A DNA stretch of 57,907 bases from Corynebacterium sp. HMSC036D02 (GTDB lineage Bacteria; Actinomycetota; Actinomycetes; Mycobacteriales; Mycobacteriaceae), in NCBI RefSeq assembly GCF_001836165.1, contig NZ_KV827691.1:1-57907 (forward strand), read 5' to 3'. The notes beneath the pieces are model-generated. The model made no database searches, was not told the DNA's origin, and worked only from the letters and a program-made list of their open reading frames with translations. Position numbers and translations under genes: made by a program. Numbering within the stretch: the stretch's first letter is position 1; each line of letters starts with the position of its first letter. Shown here piece after piece: positions 38,461 to 49,144 of the stretch.

Positions 38461-39756
38461 TTAGGCGGATTCCTTCGCCTCGTCCGAGTACACGAACTCC
38501 GGCTCGCCGCCGTCAGTCACGCAGTCCTGCGTGATGTGGACGCTGGCGATGTCCTCGCGGTCTGGGAGGTCATACATGATGGGCACGAGCAGCTCCTCCA
38601 TGATGGCACGCAGGCCGCGGGCACCGGTCTTGCGCTCGAGCGCGAGCTCGGCGATTGCCTCCAGCGCCTCATCCTCGAAGTGCAGCTCCGCACCATCCAT
38701 GCTGAACAGGCGCTGGTATTGCTTGACCAGCGAGTTCTTCGGCTCCACGAGCACCTTAACTAGCGATTCGCGGTCCAGGTTATCCACCGTGGCAACCACC
38801 GGCAGGCGGCCGATGAACTCGGGGATGAGGCCGAACTTCACCAGGTCCTCCGGACGCACCTGGGAGAAGAAGTCGACTGATTCCTTCTCATCCTTAGTTT
38901 CCAGCTTGGCGCCAAAGCCCACGCCCTTCTTGCCCACGCGCTCCGAAATCACCTTATCCAAGCCCGCAAAAGCACCGGCCACGATGAAAAGGATGTTCGT
39001 CGTATCCAACTGGATGAATTCCTGATTCGGGTGCTTGCGCCCACCCTGCGGCGGGATCGCCGCCACGGTTCCTTCAAGGATCTTCAGCAGCGCCTGCTGG
39101 ACGCCTTCACCGGACACATCGCGGGTAATCGATGGATTCTCCGACTTGCGGGAGATCTTGTCCACCTCATCGACGTAGATGATGCCGTGCTGCGCGCGCT
39201 CCACATCAAAGTCCGCTGCCTGCAGCAGCTTGAGCAGGATGTTCTCGACGTCCTCGCCCACGTAGCCAGCCTCGGTCAGGCTCGTGGCATCCGCGATGGC
39301 GAAGGGGACGTCCAACAAACGCGCCAAGGTCTGCGCCAAGTAGGTTTTACCGGATCCCGTCGGGCCCAGCATCAGGATGTTGGACTTAGAAATCTCAACT
39401 TCTTCATCCTGCGCCTTCTTCCGGCGGCCCTCCAGGCCCGCGGCCTCCTCAGCCTTGATGCGCTTGTAGTGGTTGTACACAGCCACCGACAACACGCGCT
39501 TGGCCTGGTCCTGGCCAATGACGTACTTATCCAGAAAAGCCGAAATCTCCGAAGGACGCGGAAGGCGCATCTCCTTCTCTTCGTCCGCCTCGGCCTGAGC
39601 CGCGCCGAGCTCCTCCTCGATGATTTCGTTGCAGAGCTCGATGCACTCGTCACAGATGTAGACGCCGCCGCCGGCGATAAGCTTCTTCACCTGCTTCTGA
39701 CTCTTTCCACAGAAGGAACACTTGAGCAGGTCAGCGCTTTCTTGCATACGTGCCAT
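38461..39756 (-). CDS. clpX: ATP-dependent Clp protease ATP-binding subunit ClpX
   Basis: A 431-residue AAA+ unfoldase. The N-terminal zinc domain uses CSFCGKS and CDECIELC. Walker A is [14 protein letters not shown], Walker B is [10 protein letters not shown], and the pore loop region and the ClpP-binding loop ([11 protein letters not shown] neighbourhood) follow. It feeds substrates to the ClpP1P2 protease encoded 2.4 kb away. GAAAGG precedes ATG 39756. Confidence 0.97.
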   Translation of the reverse strand: MARMQESADLLKCSFCGKSQKQVKKLIAGGGVYICDECIELCNEIIEEELGAAQAEADEEKEMRLPRPSEISAFLDKYVIGQDQAKRVLSVAVYNHYKRIKAEEAAGLEGRRKKAQDEEVEISKSNILMLGPTGSGKTYLAQTLARLLDVPFAIADATSLTEAGYVGEDVENILLKLLQAADFDVERAQHGIIYVDEVDKISRKSENPSITRDVSGEGVQQALLKILEGTVAAIPPQGGRKHPNQEFIQLDTTNILFIVAGAFAGLDKVISERVGKKGVGFGAKLETKDEKESVDFFSQVRPEDLVKFGLIPEFIGRLPVVATVDNLDRESLVKVLVEPKNSLVKQYQRLFSMDGAELHFEDEALEAIAELALERKTGARGLRAIMEELLVPIMYDLPDREDIASVHITQDCVTDGGEPEFVYSDEAKESA

Positions 39757-39903
39757 GAAGGCCTTTCAACTCTTTTCTCTGGGGTTATGGTGGGGCGATT
39801 TTACCGCAGTTTGTTCCACTCTAGTAAACCACTCAGACTCGAGCGCTATTCCTCACTCAGCGGCGCGCCCTTGAATTTAAAACGGCAGTTAGTAGACATA
39901 GAC

Positions 39904-39937
39904 AGAGCGGTTCACTAACTTACATCGAAACCGCTCT
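39904..39937. promoter_or_regulatory. 9-bp inverted repeat upstream of MFS/SDR operon
   Basis: AGAGCGGTT (39904-39912) and AACCGCTCT (39929-39937) are exact complements 16 bp apart. The right arm ends 18 bp before the MFS ATG, close to its ribosome binding site. It could be an operator for an unlinked regulator or a leader hairpin; no regulator gene is adjacent. Confidence 0.45.
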
Positions 39938-39955
39938 ATCAGCAGAAAGATTCTC

Positions 39956-41260
39956 ATGGACATCCGCGAACTCATCGACCGCTCCCCCATGGGCTCACGC
40001 CAATGGCTCATCATCGCCATTGCCCTCTTCCTCAATGCCCTCGACGGCTATGACATGGTGGCCATGGCCTTCGGCGCCGGCACCGTCAGCGAAGAGTTCG
40101 CGCTGTCCGATTCTTCCCTTGGCTGGCTCCTGTCCTCCGCTCTCATCGGTATCGGCCTTGGCTCGCTCTTCCTCGCCCCGTTGGCTGACCGCCTTGGACG
40201 CACCACCCTCATCACGGTCTCGCTCGTCATTGACCTCGTCGGCCTCGTGCTCACCGCCCTCGCGCCTACATTTAGCCTGCTGTTGCTGTGCCGCCTCATC
40301 ACCGGCATTGGCGTCGGCGGCGTCCTTGTCTGTGTCACCGTGCTCGTCAGCGAGTACTCCAACTTGCGCTTCCGCGGCCTGGCCGTCGCCATCTACGCCT
40401 CCGGCTATGGCCTCGGTGCCTCCTTCTGCGGCGTTGTCGCCTCCTCCTTCGATACCTGGCAGCCCATATTCTGGGTTGGCGCAGCACTCACAGTTGCCGC
40501 CCTTATCCTCACGGTTACTTTCGTCCCCGAGTCCGCAGACTTCCTCGCCGCCCGTGGCCGCATGGACACGGTGCGCACCATCACCGCCAAACTCGGCCTC
40601 ACGGGAGAGGTCAGCGTCCGCCCGCGCACCAGCCACAAGGCCTCCTACAAGGACCTCGTCTCGCCGCAGTTCCTGCGCACCTCCATCAAGCTCTGGCTGG
40701 CCTTCAGCTTCATCATGTTTGCCTACAACTTCACCTCGCAGTGGACCCCGAAGCTTCTTACCGCCGAGGGCCTTACCGCCCAGCAGGGCATCATCGGCGG
40801 CATCATGCTTTCCTTCGGCGGTGCTATCGGCGCCATCCTCTTCGGCCTGTTCACCACGCGCATCGACGCCCGCCCCCTGCTCATCGTCTTCTGTCTTATC
40901 TCCTCCGTCGTCCTCGTCGGCTTCATTAACTCCACCGCCGTGCCTTCCCTCATGTTTGCCCTCGGAGTCGGCGTAGGCCTTACCCTCAACGCCTGCATCT
41001 CCGGCCTTTACACCGTCACCCCGGAGGCTTACCCTTCGGCGCTGCGCACCACGGGTACGGGCGCTGCCATCGGCATCGCTCGCGTGGGCGCTACCCTCGC
41101 TCCCATCCTGGCGGGCTATCTGCTCGAAAGCGGCTGGACCCCAACGGGGCTCTACACCCTCGCCGGCGCTACCGCTGTGTTGGCCGCAATCTCCCTCATC
41201 GGTGTGCGCGCCTACACGGCAACCACCAAGCAGACAGCACCCCAGACCGTGGCGGCCTAG
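39956..41260 (+). CDS. MFS transporter, aromatic-acid/H+ symporter type
   Basis: A 434-residue permease with twelve predicted transmembrane segments. The first helix carries LNALDGYDMVAMAFGAG, resembling the acid motif DGxD of aromatic-acid symporters (PcaK/BenK type). PLADRLGRTTLI is the loop 2-3 motif. Probable role: uptake of an aromatic or other organic acid. Its partner SDR gene begins 40 bp downstream, suggesting import followed by oxidation or reduction of the substrate. Substrate unknown. Confidence 0.85.
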   Translation: MDIRELIDRSPMGSRQWLIIAIALFLNALDGYDMVAMAFGAGTVSEEFALSDSSLGWLLSSALIGIGLGSLFLAPLADRLGRTTLITVSLVIDLVGLVLTALAPTFSLLLLCRLITGIGVGGVLVCVTVLVSEYSNLRFRGLAVAIYASGYGLGASFCGVVASSFDTWQPIFWVGAALTVAALILTVTFVPESADFLAARGRMDTVRTITAKLGLTGEVSVRPRTSHKASYKDLVSPQFLRTSIKLWLAFSFIMFAYNFTSQWTPKLLTAEGLTAQQGIIGGIMLSFGGAIGAILFGLFTTRIDARPLLIVFCLISSVVLVGFINSTAVPSLMFALGVGVGLTLNACISGLYTVTPEAYPSALRTTGTGAAIGIARVGATLAPILAGYLLESGWTPTGLYTLAGATAVLAAISLIGVRAYTATTKQTAPQTVAA

Positions 41261-41300
41261 GCTGGAGGGGCACACAGCCCCAACCGCTTAGGAGCAGTAC

Positions 41301-42071
41301 ATGTTTAATCTTCAGGACCACGTTGCCATCGTCACCGGCGGCGCCGCCGGAATCGGCCGCGGCATCGTCAGCGCTCTACGCGAAGCCGGCGCGACCGTCG
41401 TCATCGCTGACCTCAACCTCGAGGCCGCGCAGAAGACTGCCGAAGAACTCGGGGCGGACGCCCTGCTTGTCGACGTCACCTCGCGCGACTCCGTCCGCAA
41501 CCTCTACAGGGACGTCGTCAAGCGCTATGGCCGCATCGACATCGTCTGTTCCAACGCCGGTGTCTTCCCCAACTGCCCGCTCGAGGACATAACCGACGAG
41601 CAATGGGACGCCATGTTCGCCATCAACACGCACGGCACGTTCACCGTGGTGCAGGAAGCACTGCCCTACATGAAGAAAGCGGGCTACGGGCGCATCGTCA
41701 TCACGACGTCTATCACCGGCTCGCACACCGGCTACCCAGGCTGGGCGCACTACGGCGCTTCGAAGGCCGCACAACAAGGCTTCATGCGCTCCGCGGCACT
41801 GGAAGTTGCCCGTGATGGCATCACCATCAATGGTGTTCTGCCAGGCAACATCCTCACCGAGGGTTTGGAGGGCCAGGGTCAGGAGTACCTCGACCAAATG
41901 GCACGCTCCGTCCCTATGCACCGCTTAGGTTCCCCGCGCGATATCGGCAACGCCGCGGCCTTCCTCGCCTCCCGCGAAGCAGGCTACATAACGGGCCAGA
42001 CCATCATCATTGACGGCGGCCAGATCCTCCCCGAGTCCCCCGAGGCCATCCTGCCGCCCTACGAAGCCTAA
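41301..42071 (+). CDS. Short-chain dehydrogenase/reductase
   Basis: A 256-residue SDR. The cofactor motif is VTGGAAGIGRGIV, NAG is in CSNAGVFPN, and the catalytic Tyr-Lys is YGASK (S-Y-K triad with the Ser in TTSITGS). The C-terminal GYITGQTIIIDGGQ is typical of FabG-like enzymes. Asp37 in VVIADLN suggests NAD preference. It forms an operon with the MFS transporter and ends at a strong terminator. Confidence 0.9.
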   Translation: MFNLQDHVAIVTGGAAGIGRGIVSALREAGATVVIADLNLEAAQKTAEELGADALLVDVTSRDSVRNLYRDVVKRYGRIDIVCSNAGVFPNCPLEDITDEQWDAMFAINTHGTFTVVQEALPYMKKAGYGRIVITTSITGSHTGYPGWAHYGASKAAQQGFMRSAALEVARDGITINGVLPGNILTEGLEGQGQEYLDQMARSVPMHRLGSPRDIGNAAAFLASREAGYITGQTIIIDGGQILPESPEAILPPYEA

Positions 42072-42080
42072 GCATGGCCG

Positions 42081-42111
42081 AAGCCCCGCTATCTACTAGA
42101 CAGCGGGGCTT
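42081..42111. terminator. Bidirectional terminator between SDR gene and clpP2
   Basis: Ten-bp arms AAGCCCCGCT (42081-42090) and AGCGGGGCTT (42102-42111) with an 11-base loop, serving convergent genes. Confidence 0.85.
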
Positions 42112-42124
42112 TAAGCTTGATTAC

Positions 42125-42748
42125 TTAGGCGTTGAGCTTGCGGTAATCAAAGACGGTATCGATGAGACCGTAGTCAACGGCTTCCTGCGCGGTAAGAATC
42201 TTGTCGCGGTCAGTATCGATGCGCACCTGCTCCGCAGTGCGGCCGGTGTGCTCAGCCAGGGTCTCCTCCATGAGGCGGCGCATGCGCTCGATCTCGTTGG
42301 CCTCGATCTCAAGGTCCGACACCTGGCCCTGCGTGCCCTGCGTACGCGGCTGGTGAATCAGCACACGAGAGTTCGGCAGCGCAGCGCGCTTGCCCGGAGC
42401 ACCGGCGGCCAACAGAACAGCCGCTGCGGATGCCGCCTGGCCCAGGCACACGGTCTGCACGTCCGGGCGGACGTAGCGCATGGTGTCGTAGATAGCCATC
42501 AGCGCAGTAAACGAGCCACCCGGGGAGTTGATGTACATCGTGATATCGCGGTCCGGGTCCTGGGACTCGAGGACCAGCAGCTGCGCCATGATGTCGTTGG
42601 CGGAGGTGTCATCGACCTGGGTGCCCAGGAAGATGATGCGCTCTTCAAAGAGCTTGGAATACGGGTTGGTGGTCTTCGATCCCTGTGCGTTCTGCTCAAT
42701 GAACTCCGGCAGAACGTAGCGGGAAGAAGGCATCTGAAGGTTAGACAT
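42125..42748 (-). CDS. clpP2: ATP-dependent Clp protease proteolytic subunit ClpP2
   Basis: A 207-residue ClpP. The catalytic serine is in [11 protein letters not shown], the histidine in LIHQPRTQG, and the aspartate region is DTDRDKIL. Actinobacteria use two different ClpP rings that assemble together, with ClpX or ClpC as partner. It is 21 bp after clpP1 on the same strand. Confidence 0.97.
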   Translation of the reverse strand: MSNLQMPSSRYVLPEFIEQNAQGSKTTNPYSKLFEERIIFLGTQVDDTSANDIMAQLLVLESQDPDRDITMYINSPGGSFTALMAIYDTMRYVRPDVQTVCLGQAASAAAVLLAAGAPGKRAALPNSRVLIHQPRTQGTQGQVSDLEIEANEIERMRRLMEETLAEHTGRTAEQVRIDTDRDKILTAQEAVDYGLIDTVFDYRKLNA

Positions 42749-42769
42749 AGTGATAAAGCTCCTTGTTCC

Positions 42770-43369
42770 CTAGTTGGTGATAGGACCGTTGACGGACTCG
42801 ATGACGTGGTCGACGATGCCGTATTCCTTGGCCTGCTGGGCGGTGAACCAGCGGTCGCGGTCCGAATCCTTGGTGATTTGCTCGAAGGTCTGGCCGGTGT
42901 GCTCAGCGATGAGCTCAGCCATCTCGCGCTTGGTCTGCGCGAACTGCTCGGCCTGGATGGCGATATCTGCGGCGGTACCACCCACACCAGCGGAAGGCTG
43001 GTGCATCATGATGCGTGCGTGCGGCAGGGCGTAGCGCTTGCCCTTGGTGCCGCCGGAGAGCAGGAACTGGCCCATCGAAGCGGCCAGGCCCATGCCATAC
43101 GTAGCCACATCGCACGGCGAGTACTTCATCGTGTCGTAGATGGCCATGCCCGCGGTGACCGAGCCACCCGGCGAATTAATATAAAGCGAAATATCGCGCG
43201 TGGGGTCCTCTGCGGACAGCAGGAGGATCTGGGCGCACAGTTTGTTGGCAATCTCATCATCCACCTGGGTTCCCAGGAAAATAATGCGCTCGCGCAGCAG
43301 GCGCTCATACACGCTATCGCTCAGATTCATACCCGTAGACGACGAGTTCATTGAAATCTTCTCAGACAT
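42770..43369 (-). CDS. clpP1: ATP-dependent Clp protease proteolytic subunit ClpP1
   Basis: A 199-residue ClpP paralogue. The catalytic serine is in [11 protein letters not shown] and the histidine in [12 protein letters not shown] 43369 ([10 protein letters not shown]) has GAAGGAG 8 nt upstream. It forms an operon with clpP2. In other corynebacteria tig lies next upstream; here a 5.6-kb accessory block separates them. Confidence 0.97.
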   Translation of the reverse strand: MSEKISMNSSSTGMNLSDSVYERLLRERIIFLGTQVDDEIANKLCAQILLLSAEDPTRDISLYINSPGGSVTAGMAIYDTMKYSPCDVATYGMGLAASMGQFLLSGGTKGKRYALPHARIMMHQPSAGVGGTAADIAIQAEQFAQTKREMAELIAEHTGQTFEQITKDSDRDRWFTAQQAKEYGIVDHVIESVNGPITN

Positions 43370-43507
43370 TAATGGTTCTCCTTCAAGTGAAGAATGCTTT
43401 AACTGGCCCCACCTTACCGGCATTCCTCTCAAACTTGGCCTCTGTTCGCTATGAGCGTTGGGGCGCAGCACCAAAGGCGCATACGGAAGCTGGGTTAACA
43501 TTTGCTC

Positions 43508-44188
43508 ATGTCTGTTTCCGAGCTATCCACCAGTACCCAGAACTATTTGAAAGCAATCTGGGGGCTAAAGGAATGGTCGTCCGAGCCCGTTACCGCCACA
43601 CTTATAGCGAAACAGTTGGGACTCAAGCTCTCCTCGGTTTCCGATGCAGTGCGCAAAATGTCGAAGCAAGGGCTCGTGTCACACACGCCCTATGGCTCTG
43701 TGGAGTTAACCGAACTTGGCAGGCAGTACGCATTGGTCATGGTGCGCCGCCACCGATTGCTTGAGTCTTTTTTGGTTCAAGCATTGGACTACACGTGGGA
43801 CGAAGTCCATAATGAAGCCGAAAATCTCGAACACGCGGTGTCCGACATGCTCATAGAACGTGTAGATAAGTTCCTTAATTACCCCACTAGGGATCCGCAC
43901 GGCGATCCTATCCCTACGGTTGATGGACAGATCACAATCCCCAGTGCGCACCGTCTCACCGACAGCGGTGCGCAACCGCAAGTGACCGTGGAACGCATTT
44001 CTGATTCCGACCCACAACTGCTGAAGTTCCTTGAAGAGCGCGGCATTGTCACAGGGGCTGTTCTTAGCACGCGCGAGGGAGCGCCCTTTTCAGATTCTCT
44101 CGAAATACAGGTGGCCGGCAGCACTCAGTGGGTAGTGCTTGGACGCCCAGCTACCGACGCAGTGTTTGTAGCACACCACAGCCGTTAG
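43508..44188 (+). CDS. DtxR/MntR-family metal-dependent repressor, manganese-type ligands
   Basis: A 226-residue metalloregulator: winged-helix domain ([19 protein letters not shown]), dimerisation domain, and a C-terminal SH3-like FeoA region. By alignment to DtxR, the metal ligands are His82, Glu86, His101, Glu105, Glu108 and His109. The DtxR Cys102 position is Glu105 here, as in manganese-sensing MntR. TAACAT (43496-43501) lies 6 nt before ATG 43508, so the mRNA may be leaderless. The nrdIEF operon follows 145 bp downstream on the same strand. Metal choice is inferred from residues. Confidence 0.85.
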   Translation: MSVSELSTSTQNYLKAIWGLKEWSSEPVTATLIAKQLGLKLSSVSDAVRKMSKQGLVSHTPYGSVELTELGRQYALVMVRRHRLLESFLVQALDYTWDEVHNEAENLEHAVSDMLIERVDKFLNYPTRDPHGDPIPTVDGQITIPSAHRLTDSGAQPQVTVERISDSDPQLLKFLEERGIVTGAVLSTREGAPFSDSLEIQVAGSTQWVVLGRPATDAVFVAHHSR

Positions 44189-44232
44189 ACCTTCCCCTTT
44201 GCATTAATCCTACTCTCACCTGCCCTTTTCAA

Positions 44233-44274
44233 AACTACGTTGGGCCGTAGTTGCAACTACGCCATTGCGTAGTT
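44233..44274. promoter_or_regulatory. Two tandem 20-bp palindromes upstream of nrdIEF
   Basis: Box 1 (44233-44252) and box 2 (44255-44274) each read AACTACG-N6-CGTAGTT. Their centres are 22 bp apart, about two helical turns, so two dimers could bind the same face. The spacers differ (TTGGGC, CCATTG), showing selection on the half-sites. Box 2 overlaps a possible -35 (TTGCGT, 44265-44270) paired with TATCAC (44287-44292). The sequence does not match the usual NrdR box or the DtxR box. The bound protein is unknown; the adjacent MntR-like regulator is a candidate. Confidence 0.7.
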
Positions 44275-44333
44275 AGTCTTTTCGAATATCACCTATCCCA
44301 CTTATGGCTAAGGCCAGGATGAGCAGGATTGCT

Positions 44334-44771
44334 ATGTCAGACTCACCAGATTTGGTGTATTTTTCTAGCGTTTCAGAAAATACAAAAAGATTCGTCGAAC
44401 GCTTAGATAGACCCGCGGTGCGCATTCCACTGCGCCCCAAGAAAACCGGGATGATCCAGGTTTCACACCCGTACGTACTCATCGTTCCCACCTACGGCGG
44501 AGGCTCGCTCAAACGCGCAGTCCCCAAACAGGTCATCGACTTCCTCAATGACCCAATCAACCGCTCCTTTATCCGGGGCGTTATTACCTCAGGGAATACC
44601 AACTTCGGAAGTGCTTACTGCGTCGCCGGACGCATCATTTCCGCCAAGTGCCACGTACCGGAGCTGTATCACTTCGAGCTTCTCGGCACCCAGAAGGACA
44701 TTGCCGCCGTAAAGCAGGGCCTTCAAAAGTTTTGGGAGCAGCAAAAGCAGCTAACGATGACACCCCATTAA
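44334..44771 (+). CDS. nrdI: NrdI, flavodoxin-like ribonucleotide reductase activator
   Basis: A 145-residue flavoprotein. The FMN phosphate loop is [12 protein letters not shown] (residues 9-20), with PTYGGG and TSGNTNFG as the other flavin-contacting loops. NrdI supplies the oxidant that activates class Ib and class Ie NrdF. ATG 44334 is preferred because AGGAT lies upstream; in-frame ATGs at 44304 and 44319 lack a good site. First gene of the nrdIEF operon. No nrdH is present here. Confidence 0.93.
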   Translation: MSDSPDLVYFSSVSENTKRFVERLDRPAVRIPLRPKKTGMIQVSHPYVLIVPTYGGGSLKRAVPKQVIDFLNDPINRSFIRGVITSGNTNFGSAYCVAGRIISAKCHVPELYHFELLGTQKDIAAVKQGLQKFWEQQKQLTMTPH

Positions 44772-44821
44772 TCCCCCGCAAGATGAAGAACCCATCCGCA
44801 TCACACAGATTGGAAGACACA

Positions 44822-47017
44822 ATGTGGCCTCTCGATGCCACCCCCACACAACCTCATGGCACTACGCTCCGCACCGCTTCAGCAAACAATGCCGGCGGTG
44901 TCGGCAAGCGCAAGAGCTACCACGCACTCAACGCGCAGCTGAACTTGTTCGACGCTTCTGGAAAAATCCAGTTTGACAAGGACATTCAGGCAGCACAAGA
45001 CTATGTCACGCACCATGTCGCTCCCCGCATGCATCAGTTCGATTCCACCAAGCAACGCTTGGAATGGTTGGTTGATAACGAGTACTACGAGCGGGATTTC
45101 CTTGAGCTTTATGATGACGCCTTTCTGTGCGCCATGTATGACAGAGCTCATCGAGCTAAGCACCAGTTCCGCACCTTCCTCGGCGCATTTAAGTTCTTTA
45201 CTTCATATGCACTGAAAACCTTTGATGGCTCCCGATTCCTAGAAGGCTACGAAGAACGCGTCGCCACCACAGCTTTATACCTTGCACAGGGCGACGAAGA
45301 GCTCGCAGAAAAGCTGGTGGATGACATCATGACAGGACGATTCCAGCCCGCCACCCCTACTTTTCTCAACGCAGGCAAAGCCCAGCGCGGCGAAATGGTC
45401 TCCTGCTTCCTCCTGCGAATCGAAGACAATTTGGAGAGCATTGGTCGCAGCGTGAACTCTGCACTGCAACTATCAAAGCGCGGTGGTGGAGTGGCCTTGT
45501 TGCTGAGCAACCTGCGCGAATCCGGAGCCCCAATCAAAAAGATAGAGAACCAGGCTTCCGGCGTAGTCCCAGTCATGAAGATTCTCGAAGATAGCTTCAG
45601 CTATGCCAACCAATTGGGCGCCCGGCAGGGCGCTGGAGCCGTCTACCTGCATGCGCACCATCCAGATATTCTTCGCTTCCTGGATACCAAGCGGGAAAAT
45701 GCCGATGAGAAAGTCCGCATCAAGACTCTTTCGCTGGGGGTTGTTATTCCAGATATAACCTTCCGGCTGGCCAAAGAGAACAAGGATATGCATCTTTTTA
45801 GCCCGTATGACATCGCTCGCGAGTACGGCGTAGCCATGTCTGACATGTCCATCACCGAGTGCTACGACGAGTTGGTTGCCAATCCGCGAATTTCTCACAC
45901 GACCATTAAGGCCCGCGAGTTTTTCACCACGCTGGCTGAGCTTCAGTTTGAATCCGGATACCCCTACATCCTCTTTGAGGATACGGTCAACCGCGCTAAT
46001 CCCCTCAAAGGACATATCAATATGTCCAACCTGTGTAGTGAAATCCTCCAGGTCAACACGCCATCGACCTACGGAGCTTCGGGTGACTACACCACCGTCG
46101 GCCAGGATATTTCCTGCAATCTAGGTTCGCTCAACATTGCGAAGGCTTTTGAATCACCGGACTTTGGGGAGACCGTCGAAACCGCAGTACGTGCCCTCAC
46201 GAAGGTTTCAGACCTGACGAATATCGAAGCTGTTCCTTCCATCGCTCACGGAAATGCCTCCATGCATGCCATTGGTCTGGGCCAAATGAATCTCCACGGC
46301 TTCCTTGCTTCACAGCGTATTCCTTATGGCTGCGCCGAGGCACTGGACTTTACAAATATCTATTTCCTCACGGTGACCTACCATGCGCTCCGCGCATCCC
46401 ATGCACTCGCGGTTGAAAAAGGTCAACGATTCACAGGCTTCGAAGAATCCACCTATGCCACTGGCGCCTACTTTGACAAATACATCGACCAAGACTGGGT
46501 GCCAGCCACTGAACACGTAAAACAGCTCTTCCATGAAGCAGGCGTGCAGATTCCTCAACGCGAGGATTGGCTACGGCTCAAGAAACAAGTGATGCAAGAC
46601 GGCATCTACAACGCCTACTTGCAGGCAGTTCCACCCACTGGATCAATTTCCTACATCAATGACTCCACCGCGTCCATCCACCCGATTGCCTCCAAAATTG
46701 AAATACGCAAGGAAGGCCGCTTGGGGCGCGTGTACTACCCCGCGCCGGAAATGACCAACGACAACCTGGAGTATTTCGATGACTCCTACGCCGTGGGATA
46801 CAAAAAAATCATCGACACCTACGCCATGGCCACCCAACACGTGGACCAAGGACTTTCCCTGACCTTGTTCTTTACCGCTGATACGACCACGCGAGACATC
46901 AACAAGGCACAAATCTATGCCTGGAAAGCCGGAATCAAGACCCTCTACTACATCCGTTTACGCCAATCCGCGCTCCAAGGAACCGAGGTCGAAGGCTGCG
47001 TCTCCTGTGCTTTGTAG
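44822..47017 (+). CDS. nrdE: Ribonucleotide reductase large subunit NrdE
   Basis: A 731-residue catalytic subunit. Active-site residues are Asn403, Cys405 and Glu407 in NMSNLCSEI, the redox pair is Cys195 (MVSCFLL) and Cys432 (ISCNLGS), and the C-terminal shuttle cysteines are Cys726 and Cys729 (CVSCAL). No N-terminal ATP-cone is seen, as usual for NrdE. ATG 44822 has GGAAG upstream; ATG 44783 (MKNPSASHR) is the alternative start. It converts ribonucleoside diphosphates to deoxy forms using the radical from NrdF. Confidence 0.95.
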   Translation: MWPLDATPTQPHGTTLRTASANNAGGVGKRKSYHALNAQLNLFDASGKIQFDKDIQAAQDYVTHHVAPRMHQFDSTKQRLEWLVDNEYYERDFLELYDDAFLCAMYDRAHRAKHQFRTFLGAFKFFTSYALKTFDGSRFLEGYEERVATTALYLAQGDEELAEKLVDDIMTGRFQPATPTFLNAGKAQRGEMVSCFLLRIEDNLESIGRSVNSALQLSKRGGGVALLLSNLRESGAPIKKIENQASGVVPVMKILEDSFSYANQLGARQGAGAVYLHAHHPDILRFLDTKRENADEKVRIKTLSLGVVIPDITFRLAKENKDMHLFSPYDIAREYGVAMSDMSITECYDELVANPRISHTTIKAREFFTTLAELQFESGYPYILFEDTVNRANPLKGHINMSNLCSEILQVNTPSTYGASGDYTTVGQDISCNLGSLNIAKAFESPDFGETVETAVRALTKVSDLTNIEAVPSIAHGNASMHAIGLGQMNLHGFLASQRIPYGCAEALDFTNIYFLTVTYHALRASHALAVEKGQRFTGFEESTYATGAYFDKYIDQDWVPATEHVKQLFHEAGVQIPQREDWLRLKKQVMQDGIYNAYLQAVPPTGSISYINDSTASIHPIASKIEIRKEGRLGRVYYPAPEMTNDNLEYFDDSYAVGYKKIIDTYAMATQHVDQGLSLTLFFTADTTTRDINKAQIYAWKAGIKTLYYIRLRQSALQGTEVEGCVSCAL

Positions 47018-48350
<1,333 letters not shown>

Positions 48351-48389
48351 CCACGTCTCCCTACACCCAACTAAGAAAGAAGGTTTACC

Positions 48390-48971
48390 ATGACCACCCC
48401 ACGTATCAGCGTTATCGTCGGCAGCCTGCGCCGAGAGTCATTTGCACGCAAGATTGCACACGAGGTGCTCACGATGATCCCTGAAGACTACGAGGCAAAC
48501 ATCGTGGAAATCCGTGACTTGCCGCTCTATGACTTCGACTACGATGACCCCGCCGTCACGGACAAGCCCACTCCGGCTGAGTACACCACCTTTCGCGAGA
48601 CCATCAAGAACTCGAGCGGGATCCTCTTCATTACGCCAGAGAACAACCGCACTATCCCTGCCTGCCTCAAGAACGCAGTGGACATCGGCTCTAAGCCCAA
48701 CTCAGATGTGGCGTGGAAGAACCTTCCCGCAGGTATCATTAGCCACTCTGTAGGCCGCATGGGCGGCTACAGTTCACAGAAGAACCTTCGCCTCGCCCTG
48801 TCCTACTTCGATATGCCGCTCCCTGGTCAGCCCGAAGTATTTCTGGGCCAATCCCCCACCCTTTTCGAAGAGTCCGGACATCTCAATCAACGCACCGCAG
48901 ACTTTGTCAAGGATTACGTTATGCGCTTCCTGCAGTTGACCGACGAGGCCTTTAGAGCCACGAACGGCTAG
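48390..48971 (+). CDS. NAD(P)H-dependent FMN reductase family flavoprotein
   Basis: A 193-residue flavodoxin-fold reductase. The FMN phosphate loop is GSLRRESFARKI (11-22), the flavin-stacking motif is TPENNRTIPACLKNAVD, and the late loop is GRMGGYSSQ. The family reduces FMN or quinones with NAD(P)H. AGAAGG precedes ATG. It is on the same strand just after nrdIEF and ends at a strong terminator, so it is probably the last gene of the module. A role in reducing NrdI is possible but inferred only from position. Confidence 0.88.
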   Translation: MTTPRISVIVGSLRRESFARKIAHEVLTMIPEDYEANIVEIRDLPLYDFDYDDPAVTDKPTPAEYTTFRETIKNSSGILFITPENNRTIPACLKNAVDIGSKPNSDVAWKNLPAGIISHSVGRMGGYSSQKNLRLALSYFDMPLPGQPEVFLGQSPTLFEESGHLNQRTADFVKDYVMRFLQLTDEAFRATNG

Positions 48972-49046
48972 CGGTATCCCCAGCCAACACCCATCGCGCC
49001 CTCTACGAAGTACTCAAAGACTCCTAGAGGGCGTTCACAATGACAC

Positions 49047-49093
49047 AAACCCCGGATTCAGGCTCATCCTTGAGTTACCTGAATCCGGGGTTT
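49047..49093. terminator. Strong bidirectional terminator between flavin reductase gene and tig
   Basis: Sixteen-bp perfect arms (49047-49062 and 49078-49093, AAACCCCGG...CCGGGGTTT), plus a small inner CTCA/TGAG stem. A and T flanks make it active in both directions. It marks the right border of the accessory block. Confidence 0.92.
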
Positions 49094-49144
49094 CATGCGC
49101 GCTCGCCACCACACATGTGGCAGCAGCGCGTTACAAGCGGGAGA

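Noticed and set aside
39995..41275. 426-codon minus-strand frame opposite the MFS transporter
   Set aside because: Gly/Glu/Asp-rich shadow created by the transporter's hydrophobic codons; no domain recognised.
44233..44274. Tandem palindromes as NrdR boxes
   Set aside because: NrdR boxes are about 16 bp with an AT-rich core and usually about 31-33 bp apart; these have ACTACG/CGTAGT half-sites with a free 6-bp spacer and 22-bp spacing.
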